Source of the DNA: Pseudomonadota bacterium
Lineage (GTDB): Bacteria; Myxococcota; Polyangia; GCA-2747355; JACKDQ01
DNA length: 12,024 nt
Direction: 5' to 3'
NCBI GenBank assembly: GCA_030591195.1
Contig: JAUVBO010000021.1
Span: forward strand, 1-12,024
Below are positions 6,443-12,024 of this stretch, one piece after another. The first letter of the stretch is position 1; every line of letters begins with the position of its first letter. Both the position numbers and the translations under genes were made by a program. Below the pieces are notes generated by a model that had not been told where the DNA came from, did not search any database, and was given only the letters and a program-made list of their open reading frames with translations.

Positions 6443-7618
6443 GTGACGGCACAAGCACCGCGACCAAAGACCCTGCCCTGGGACTTCGAGGTCGGACCGA
6501 TCCGGCCACCGAACGAGGCGGCGAGCCTGCTGCTGCGGGTGACCCGCAACTGCCCCTGGAACCGCTGCACCTTCTGCCCGGTCTACAAGGGCGAGAAGTT
6601 CAGCCTGCGCACCGTCGACGAGGTCAAGGCCGACATCGACAGCATGGCGGCGCTGGCAGCCCGGGCCCGGGAGCTGGCGGTGGAGCTCGAGGGGCCAGCA
6701 GGCGAGGTGACCCTATCGGTGATCCAGGCGCTGCTGGCCGAGAGCCGCTGCCGCGAGGTGCTGCAGCTGGGCTACTTCCTCCACGGTGGTGGCACGACGG
6801 CCTTCCTGCAGGACGCCAACAGCCTGATCCTGCCCTTCGACCAGCTGCTCGAGGTGCTCCACCACCTGCGACGGGCGTTCCCCGAGCTCGAGCGGGTGAC
6901 GACCTACGCCCGCGCCCACACGGTGCTCAAGCGCTCGGTCGAGCAGCTCACGGCGCTGCGCGAGGCCGGGCTCGACCGGATCCACATCGGCCTCGAGTCG
7001 GGCGCCGACGAGGTGCTCGACCTGGCCCAAAAGGGCATCACCGGGGAAGAGCAGATCGAGGCCGGCCAGCGGGTCAAGCAGGCCGGCATCGGGCTCTCCG
7101 AGTACGTGATGCCCGGGCTCGGCGGACGGGCGCTGACCGAGATCCATGCCACCGAGACCGCGCGGGTGCTGCGCGCGATCGACCCCCACTTCGTCCGCCT
7201 GCGCTCGCTGGCCCTGCCGCCCACGGCACCGCTCGCCGAGCAGTGGCAGCGCGGCGACTTCGAGCCCCTCGACGACGTCGGCGTCGCCCGCGAGCTCCGG
7301 CAGCTCGTCGGCGGCTTCACCGGCATGACCTCGACGGTGACCAGCGACCACATCCTCAACCTGCTCGAGGAGGTGGCCGGCAAGCTGCCGGATGATCACC
7401 CGGCGATGCTCGAGGTGCTCGACCGGTTCCTCGGCCTGCCGGAGGCGGAACAGCAGCTGTACATCGTCGGCCGCCGCCTGGGCCTGATGCGCAGCCTCGA
7501 CGAGCTCGAGATCCCCCAGGCCCGGGCCCGCGCCGCCGAGGCCCTCACCGAGCTGCAGCGCCGCTACCCCGGCCCGCTCGACCAGGCGATCCGCCAGGCG
7601 ATGATGCGCTTCGTCTAA
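6443..7618 (+). CDS. Radical SAM protein with CX4CX2C cluster motif
   Basis: This 391-aa protein has the N-terminal signature LPWDFEVGPIRPP, then RVTRNCPWNRCTFC, with cluster cysteines at 37, 42 and 45. The first spacing is four residues rather than the usual three. This CPWNRC-type motif belongs, as I recall, to a widespread uncharacterised COG1032-like radical SAM family. GLESGADEVL and a later YVMPGLGG segment fit the core barrel. The helical C-terminus (LDRFLGLPEAEQQLYIVGRR and on) has no recognised domain, and neither a B12-binding nor a SPASM domain is seen. The substrate is unknown. The start is a GTG at 6443: there is no Shine-Dalgarno, and a TATAAT box ends eight bases before it, so the message is probably leaderless. 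It diverges from pduS-pduT and is convergent with the mechanosensitive channel gene, eleven bases away. Confidence 0.85.
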   Translation: MTAQAPRPKTLPWDFEVGPIRPPNEAASLLLRVTRNCPWNRCTFCPVYKGEKFSLRTVDEVKADIDSMAALAARARELAVELEGPAGEVTLSVIQALLAESRCREVLQLGYFLHGGGTTAFLQDANSLILPFDQLLEVLHHLRRAFPELERVTTYARAHTVLKRSVEQLTALREAGLDRIHIGLESGADEVLDLAQKGITGEEQIEAGQRVKQAGIGLSEYVMPGLGGRALTEIHATETARVLRAIDPHFVRLRSLALPPTAPLAEQWQRGDFEPLDDVGVARELRQLVGGFTGMTSTVTSDHILNLLEEVAGKLPDDHPAMLEVLDRFLGLPEAEQQLYIVGRRLGLMRSLDELEIPQARARAAEALTELQRRYPGPLDQAIRQAMMRFV

Positions 7619-7629
7619 GGGTCGACGGG

Positions 7630-8889
7630 TCAGGACGCCGTGCGAGCGAGCGCCGACGTGAAGTCGTGGCCGGTGGGCTCCTGGAAGACCCGCAGGCCAA
7701 ACTCGGGGACCACCGCGAACAGGTGATCGAAGATATCGGACTGGATCGCCTCGTACTCGACCCAGGCGGTGGTCGTGGTGAAGATGTAGACCTGGATCGG
7801 CAAGCCGTGCTCGCCCGGCGCGAGCTGGCGAACGAGGAAGGTCAGCCCCTTGTGGACCTGGGGCAGGCTGTGCAGGTAGGCCTCGACGTAGGCGCGGAAG
7901 GTGCCGACGTTGGTCAGCCGCCGACCGTTGGCCAGGCTGGTGTCGAGGTCCGCCTCTTGGCGCGCGTTGTGCTCGGCGAGCTCGGCCTTCTTGCCCGCGA
8001 GGTAGTCGGACAGCAGCTGGACCTTCTCCAGCTTCGCCAGCGCCCCGGCGTCGAGGAAGCGGATCGAGTTGAGGTCGAGGTTGATCGCGCGCTTGATCCG
8101 CCGACCGCCGGTCTCGGTCATCCCGCGCCAGTTCTTGAACGACTTGGTGATCAGGTCGTAGGTCGGGATGGTGGTGATCGTCTTGTCCCAGTTGCGGACC
8201 TTGACCGTGGTCAGCGCGACCTCGATCACGTCGCCGTCGGCGCCATGCGAGGGCATCGCGATCCAGTCGCCGATGGCGATCATCTTGTTACCGCTGAGCT
8301 GAATCCCGGCGACGAAGCCGAGGATCGGATCCTTGAAGACGATCAGCAGCACCGCGGTCATCGCGCCGACGCCGCTGAGCAGGTAGAGCGGCGTCTTGTC
8401 GAGCAGGATCGCCAGCACGACGATGCCGGCGAGGCAGTAGAGCACCACCTTGATCACCTGGATGAATCCCTTGAGCGGGATGTTCTTCGAGACCTCGAAG
8501 GTCCGGTAGATGTCGTTGACGGCGCTGAGCAGGGCGCTGAGCACCATCAGGCCGACGACGATCATGTAGATCTGCACCAGCTTCTGCACCACCACCGCGG
8601 CGGCGAGGTAGGACGCGAAGTAGACCGGCACCAGGCGGTAGATCACCAGCGCCGGCGCCAGGTGCGAGAGCCGGTTGAAGACCTGGCGCTCGAGCAGCGC
8701 GTCGTCCCACTTGGTCTCGGTGCGGGTGACCAGCATCCGCACGGCGCGCAGGATCAGCTGCTTGGCCACCGCGTTGGCGATCCAGCCGAGCAACGCGATG
8801 GCGACGATCCCCGCCGCCACCGCCAGCACCTTGGCGATCCCGGCCGAGAGGCCGAGCTGCTGAAGCCAGACGATCAATCGCTCGAACAT
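7630..8889 (-). CDS. ybdG: YbdG/MscM-family mechanosensitive channel
   Basis: This 419-aa inner-membrane protein matches E. coli YbdG (415 aa) in length and layout. About five hydrophobic segments are visible, near residues 19-40, 77-100, 104-124, 142-163 and 167-190. The last is the pore-lining helix of MscS-type channels (LSGVGAMTAVLLIVFKDPIL), followed by GFVAGIQLS and GDWIAMP at the start of the beta domain. The cytoplasmic region includes NWDKTITTIPTYDL and NGRRLTNVGTFRAY (321-334), which I recall as characteristic of YbdG rather than MscS or MscK. Such channels open under membrane tension and release solutes during osmotic downshock. GGAGG lies six bases before the ATG. It diverges from the Smr-domain gene across 50 bases, with overlapping -10-like sequences. 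Confidence 0.9.
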   Translation of the reverse strand: MFERLIVWLQQLGLSAGIAKVLAVAAGIVAIALLGWIANAVAKQLILRAVRMLVTRTETKWDDALLERQVFNRLSHLAPALVIYRLVPVYFASYLAAAVVVQKLVQIYMIVVGLMVLSALLSAVNDIYRTFEVSKNIPLKGFIQVIKVVLYCLAGIVVLAILLDKTPLYLLSGVGAMTAVLLIVFKDPILGFVAGIQLSGNKMIAIGDWIAMPSHGADGDVIEVALTTVKVRNWDKTITTIPTYDLITKSFKNWRGMTETGGRRIKRAINLDLNSIRFLDAGALAKLEKVQLLSDYLAGKKAELAEHNARQEADLDTSLANGRRLTNVGTFRAYVEAYLHSLPQVHKGLTFLVRQLAPGEHGLPIQVYIFTTTTAWVEYEAIQSDIFDHLFAVVPEFGLRVFQEPTGHDFTSALARTAS

Positions 8890-8911
8890 CCACTGCCTCC
8901 GTTCCGCGGCG

Positions 8912-8919
8912 ACTATACT
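8912..8919. promoter_or_regulatory. Overlapping divergent -10-like elements
   Basis: On the plus strand TATACT (8914-8919) and on the minus strand TATAGT (8917-8912) each match five of six -10 positions and share the central TATA. They would serve the Smr gene (ATG 8940) and the channel gene (ATG 8889). No good -35 is visible for either, and the spacer is only 50 bases, so each polymerase footprint would cover the opposing start region. Confidence 0.45.
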
Positions 8920-8939
8920 ACAGGCGCGGAGGCGCTGAG

Positions 8940-9269
8940 ATGACCTGCCCGCCCGACGAAGACCTGGAGGACCTCGACGATCGCGCGCTCGACCCGGAGC
9001 AGCCCGTCGAGCTCGAGATCGACGGCACCCTCGACCTGCACCCGTTTCGTCCGCGCGATCTCAAGCAGCTGATCCCGGAGTACCTGCGGGTCTGCCAGGA
9101 GCGGGAGATCTACCAGCTGCGGCTGATCCACGGCAAGGGCATCGGGAACATCCGCCGCTCGGTCCACGCCCTGCTCGACCGCTCGCCACTGGTCGAAGGC
9201 TACCGCCTCGCTGGCGGCGACGCCGGCGGCTGGGGAGCGACCCTGGTGCAGCTCAAGCGGTCGGCGTGA
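8940..9269 (+). CDS. Stand-alone Smr-domain protein
   Basis: This 109-aa protein has an acidic N-terminus of about 28 residues and then a single Smr domain. LDLH (31-34) is the N-terminal Smr motif, IHGKGIG (63-69) the central HGKG loop, and GWGATLVQL (97-105) the C-terminal strand. Smr domains, first described at the end of MutS2, are nucleic-acid binding or nicking modules; some cleave RNA on stalled ribosomes. No MutS ATPase or other domain is attached, so this is a small Smr protein like those found singly in many proteobacteria. GGAGG lies seven bases before the ATG. It diverges from the mechanosensitive channel and ends three bases from the convergent L,D-transpeptidase gene. Confidence 0.9.
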   Translation: MTCPPDEDLEDLDDRALDPEQPVELEIDGTLDLHPFRPRDLKQLIPEYLRVCQEREIYQLRLIHGKGIGNIRRSVHALLDRSPLVEGYRLAGGDAGGWGATLVQLKRSA

Positions 9270-9272
9270 TGA

Positions 9273-10139
9273 CTAGTGCCGCGGCGGAGGGGTAGCGGCC
9301 GAAGAAGACGGCCAGGTGCACCAGCCGTCGCTGCCGCAGATCCGCCCCTCGACGATGTCGCCGCAGCTCTCGCCGTGGCGCCACTGGCCAGCGACGCAGA
9401 CCCGGCTGGCGCCGCACGCCCCCTCCCAGCAGGGGCCACCCGGCGCGGGCGGCTCGGTGGTGTCGGCGTCCGGGGTGTTCCAGCAGTACTCCCGCGGCTC
9501 GATCCAGCCATCGCCGCACTTGCACAGCCCCTCGTCCCAGTCGCCGCAGTAGTTGCCGTAGCCGCAGACGTCGCCGGGGCATGGGCTGGGCGTCTGGCCA
9601 GTGACCTTGACCGGGACCCTCGCTCCGTAGGCCTGGTAGCGCGGATCGGTCAGGTCCCAGAGCGCCTTAGCGTCCGACAGGCGCATGTTGACGCAGCCGT
9701 GGCTGCGCGGCACGCCGAAGTAGCTGTCGCGGTTGCCGACGCTGTCGATCGAGTGAAACGCGCGCCGCTGGTGGAAGTACTGGACCCACTTGGTCGGCAC
9801 CGCGTACCAGGTGCCGTCGCCGTTGGGCCCGCGCATCACCTGCGCCGTCGGGCGCTCGGTGGTGATCGAGAAGTCACCGGCGTGGGTCGGCGTGGCCAGA
9901 CGACCCGTGGCAACGGTGGCCTGCAGCGCCAGCTCGCCCGAGTCGTCATAGGCCCAGAGTCGCTGGGTCGAGAGATCGACGTGGACGCAGAGCCCCAGGC
10001 TCGCGCACGGCGCAGCGACGTCGCCCTTGCCGGCCAAACCGGCCGGCGCATGGGCCGCGTCGGGAGCGCCACACCCCACCCAGGGCGCGAGCGAAAACAG
10101 ACCCAGAACCAGCCATCGCTGGGCAGACGACGTCTTCAT
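9273..10139 (-). CDS. YkuD L,D-transpeptidase lipoprotein with Cys-rich C-terminal extension
   Basis: This 288-aa protein has a lipoprotein-type signal ending WVGC (anchor Cys23, with Trp in place of the usual aliphatic residue at -3). The YkuD domain spans about residues 50-181. Its catalytic signature is H129-x16-S146-H147-G148-C149, and Cys149 is the expected nucleophile. It should form or exchange peptidoglycan cross-links in the periplasm, or attach proteins to the wall. Residues 187-274 carry twelve cysteines in a compact pattern (for example CPGDVCGYGNYCGDW), an unusual extension that may be a disulfide-bonded binding module. After the anchor cysteine it has the motif PAGLAGKGD, mirrored in the divergent metalloprotease. 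AGGAGG lies five bases before the ATG and falls in one arm of an inverted repeat. It is convergent with the Smr gene. Confidence 0.9.
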   Translation of the reverse strand: MKTSSAQRWLVLGLFSLAPWVGCGAPDAAHAPAGLAGKGDVAAPCASLGLCVHVDLSTQRLWAYDDSGELALQATVATGRLATPTHAGDFSITTERPTAQVMRGPNGDGTWYAVPTKWVQYFHQRRAFHSIDSVGNRDSYFGVPRSHGCVNMRLSDAKALWDLTDPRYQAYGARVPVKVTGQTPSPCPGDVCGYGNYCGDWDEGLCKCGDGWIEPREYCWNTPDADTTEPPAPGGPCWEGACGASRVCVAGQWRHGESCGDIVEGRICGSDGWCTWPSSSAATPPPRH

Positions 10140-10140
10140 C

Positions 10141-10199
10141 GGAGCCTCCTACTCGTGGAGATGCCAGTGACTACAACTCCCGTGCCATCCGGAGGCTCC
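10141..10199 (-). promoter_or_regulatory. Inverted repeat enclosing the L,D-transpeptidase ribosome binding site
   Basis: GGAGCCTCC (10141-10149) and GGAGGCTCC (10191-10199) are perfect 9-base complements separated by 41 bases. In the minus-strand message the downstream arm covers the AGGAGG Shine-Dalgarno (10150-10145), five bases before the ATG at 10139. If both arms are transcribed, the stem could hide the ribosome binding site. The transcription start is not known. Confidence 0.5.
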
Positions 10200-10204
10200 T
10201 GCTA

Positions 10205-10216
10205 ATTACATGTAAT
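10205..10216. promoter_or_regulatory. Perfect 12-base palindrome, putative operator
   Basis: ATTACATGTAAT is a perfect AT-rich palindrome in a GC-rich genome. It lies between the divergent L,D-transpeptidase (ATG 10139) and metalloprotease (ATG 10414) genes. Each strand also reads TGTAAT, a five-of-six -10 match, though no -35 is clear. It fits the site of a dimeric repressor; no regulator gene is adjacent. Confidence 0.4.
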
Positions 10217-10413
10217 CACTAAATTCAGCAGCGTCTAGTCGGCTGGTGCACACAATCATCCTCGCGCCTCGATCCGCCGCCTCTTGGTGCAAAGCCCCCG
10301 GAAATTGCCGGCCACTGGCCACTCCGCCAGCCCGCAAGAGCCGCATAACCTGCTGGAATCACCTAAACAGAGCGACCAAGACGAGTGGCATCCCTAGTGC
10401 ATTGAACGGAGGG

Positions 10414-11577
10414 ATGCGTTTGCTGAGCACTCTGATCGCCCTCGCGCTACTCGCCGCGTGCGGCGCCATGGAGCAGGCACCGGGCGTGGCGGGCGCCAAG
10501 GGAGACAACCCACAGTGCATCGCCGACCCGTCTCCGGGCACCCTCTGCTCGGTGGACGAAGCGGCCTGCCAGCAGCGGATCTGGCGCGCTCTGGCCTGCG
10601 TGCACCCGGAGCTCAGTGGCCCCGCGCCGATCATCGACTTCGTCGATGATCCCGCCGCCGAGGCCCAGGCCCAGGGAGGTGAGGACTACAAATCCCCGGC
10701 AGATCTCGTGCTCGAGACTCTCGGCGTGCCGACCCGCGAGGCAACAGCCGCAGGCTACTACGACGGCCAGCGGGTGGTGCTCGACGACGACGCGGCCAGC
10801 GGCAGCGAGGACGCAGCGCTGTGGTGGGTCTTCGCCCTGGCTCACGAGATGGTGCACGTGGTGCAGGGACAAAACGACCGGTTGACCTACGACTACACCT
10901 CGTCGTTGCTGATGACGAGCACCATGATCGAGGGCGAAGCGCAGCTCTACGGCCTGCTGACCTTGCGCGCGATGGGGTTTGACGTTCAGATCGAGGAGAC
11001 CATCGCGGCTGGCGACGCCCAGCAGGCCGCGCTCGTGACCCAGGACTTCGGCCGGGCCACCGCAACCTTTCCGTACAACGTCGGCCAGCGGCTGATGTTC
11101 GCGGCCTACCAGCGCGCCGGATGGACCGGCGTCGAAGATCTCTACTTCAACCCGCCCACCAGCTACCGCGCGCTCCACGGCGAGGGGCGGCCATGGTCAG
11201 CCACGCCGGTCTCCTGCGCGCCAGCAGCCGAGTCTCGGGACGTGTTGGAGGTGAACCTCGAAGCCTGGCACGTGGTCGGGCTGCTGCAGGCCGCTGGCTC
11301 CGACAATCCCCTCGGGATCACGCGGGCCTGGCGCGGCGGACAGGCCTTCCTCCGGACGACCCGGGCGGCGACCGACGGGGCACTGGTCAACACCGCCCGC
11401 TGGCGCCTGCGCTGGTCCGACCCGTGGACCGCCGGCCAGGTGGCCAGCCTGATCGCCCAGTCCCTCGCCGGCGACCGCCGCCGAACGGTCGAGACCGATG
11501 GCGCCGACGTGATCGTCAGCGGCACCACCGGCGAGCCGGCCTGGACGCCCGATCCCCTGCCCCTGCGCTGCCAGTAG
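10414..11577 (+). CDS. HExxH zinc-metalloprotease-like lipoprotein
   Basis: This 387-aa protein begins with a good lipoprotein signal (Arg2, then hydrophobic residues, LAAC with anchor Cys16). H144-E145-x2-H148 (ALAHEMVHVVQG) is a zinc-binding HExxH motif. E173 and E175 in MIEGEA, about 25 residues on, are candidates for the third zinc ligand of a gluzincin-type peptidase. I recognise no named family. The rest is mixed, with cysteines at 35, 45, 52 and 62, probably disulfide-bonded. The N-terminus carries GVAGAKGD, like the L,D-transpeptidase. The ATG at 10414 is chosen because the signal peptide starts there; the frame is open back to a GTG at 10246, but that part looks non-coding. GGAGG lies only one base before this ATG. 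A TTG at 10420 would have normal spacing but would lose Arg2, so the start is slightly uncertain. Confidence 0.75.
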   Translation: MRLLSTLIALALLAACGAMEQAPGVAGAKGDNPQCIADPSPGTLCSVDEAACQQRIWRALACVHPELSGPAPIIDFVDDPAAEAQAQGGEDYKSPADLVLETLGVPTREATAAGYYDGQRVVLDDDAASGSEDAALWWVFALAHEMVHVVQGQNDRLTYDYTSSLLMTSTMIEGEAQLYGLLTLRAMGFDVQIEETIAAGDAQQAALVTQDFGRATATFPYNVGQRLMFAAYQRAGWTGVEDLYFNPPTSYRALHGEGRPWSATPVSCAPAAESRDVLEVNLEAWHVVGLLQAAGSDNPLGITRAWRGGQAFLRTTRAATDGALVNTARWRLRWSDPWTAGQVASLIAQSLAGDRRRTVETDGADVIVSGTTGEPAWTPDPLPLRCQ

Positions 11578-11586
11578 CCGCGGCGC

Positions 11587-12024
11587 TCAACCGACGCAGT
11601 GCTCGAGCGCGTGGGCGAACTCGGCCGCGGCCGGGCGGGTTCCCGGGTTCGTCGCCAAGGCGCTGAGCACCACCTGCTCGAGGGCTGGCGCCACCCCCTC
11701 CATCGGCGGCACGGAGGCGGTGGTCTGCTGGATCAGCGTCCGCACCGGCGCATCGTTGCTTAACGGTCGCCGCCCGACGAGCATCTCGTAGGCCATCACG
11801 CCCACGGCGTAGACATCGCAGGGCGCGGCGGCCTCCTGGCCACGTGCTCGCTCGGGCGACATGTACTCCGGGGTGCCACAGATCAGCTCACCGTCCTCGC
11901 CGAAGGTCAGCGCCGGCGCGGCGTCGCTCAGCAGCTTGGCCATGCCGAAGTCGACGACCTTGACCGCTAGGTGCTCGGGCGCGCAGAGCAGGACGTTCTC
12001 CGGCTTGACGTCCCGGTGGATCAC
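11587..12024 (-). CDS. Hanks-type Ser/Thr protein kinase, C-terminal part
   Basis: The window contains the last 145 residues; the N-terminal lobe (Gly-rich loop, VAIK lysine, C-helix) lies to the right, so the GTG at the edge is not a real start. Visible motifs are intact: the catalytic loop HRDVKPEN, the Mg-binding VVDFG, the activation segment end GTPEYMSPE, and the helix F motif DVYAVGVMAYEML. A TRPAAAEF segment near the end supplies the usual closing Arg of subdomain XI. The kinase is therefore probably active and phosphorylates Ser/Thr of unknown targets. The protein stops right after the kinase fold, with no membrane segment or C-terminal sensor, unlike PknB-type receptors. It is convergent with the metalloprotease gene, nine bases away. 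Such kinases are especially numerous in Myxococcota. Confidence 0.92.
   Translation of the reverse strand: MIHRDVKPENVLLCAPEHLAVKVVDFGMAKLLSDAAPALTFGEDGELICGTPEYMSPERARGQEAAAPCDVYAVGVMAYEMLVGRRPLSNDAPVRTLIQQTTASVPPMEGVAPALEQVVLSALATNPGTRPAAAEFAHALEHCVG

Noticed and set aside
7666..8943. 425-codon plus-strand open frame
   Set aside because: It is antisense to the YbdG-type channel, has an extremely Asp/Glu/His-rich composition and no domain.
10246..10413. N-terminal extension of the metalloprotease to a GTG at 10246
   Set aside because: It would bury a clear lipoprotein signal peptide 56 residues inside the protein and shows no coding character.
1..12024. tRNA, rRNA, insertion sequences or phage genes
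   Set aside because: I saw no cloverleaf, ribosomal RNA segment, transposase frame or terminal inverted repeats, although short or divergent ones could escape reading by eye.

Overview
The window is GC-rich throughout and densely packed. The genes run on both strands, and convergent neighbours are often separated by only 3 to 32 bases. Four predicted lipoproteins, a Hanks-type Ser/Thr kinase, Cys-rich secreted proteins and a sigma-54-like promoter suggest a Gram-negative bacterium of the Myxococcota or a related former-deltaproteobacterial lineage. This placement rests on gene style only, because no marker gene is present.

Layout, left to right. The left edge holds the N-terminal part of a spermidine-synthase-fold protein (minus strand), divergent from a small Cys-rich putative lipoprotein. 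Next comes a minus-strand operon reading from 3100 down to 778. Its first gene encodes a 262-aa protein with a RiPP-like helical leader, an internal twin-arginine/lipobox segment and a Pro/Arg-rich tail with six copies of G[A/I]RPDRP. Its second gene, 13 bases downstream, encodes a 506-aa radical SAM protein with a B12-binding-like N-terminal domain. I regard this as the most interesting system in the window: a candidate modified, exported, repeat-bearing peptide and its maturase. A lipoprotein with an F5/8 type C (discoidin) domain diverges from it behind a sigma-54-like promoter.

From 4389 to 6339 lies a minus-strand pduS-pduT pair: a flavin/Fe-S RnfC-like reductase and a tandem-BMC shell protein. 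No other microcompartment gene is in the window, and the PduT lacks the cysteine I recall as ligating the pore Fe-S cluster of PduT. A second radical SAM protein (6443-7618) diverges from this pair and appears to be translated from a nearly leaderless transcript. A YbdG/MscM-type mechanosensitive channel and a stand-alone Smr-domain protein then diverge from a 50-base spacer with overlapping -10-like elements.

The right third holds a YkuD L,D-transpeptidase lipoprotein with a 12-cysteine C-terminal extension. Its ribosome binding site lies in one arm of a 9-bp inverted repeat. A zinc-metalloprotease-like lipoprotein diverges from it. The two share an unusual A-G-x-K-G-D type motif just after the lipid-anchor cysteine, possibly a lineage-specific envelope signal. 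The window ends inside a Ser/Thr kinase gene. I found no tRNA, rRNA, insertion sequence or CRISPR array. No stretch longer than 300 bases lacks a gene; the longest spacers are 274 bases (10140-10413) and 248 bases (3101-3348).
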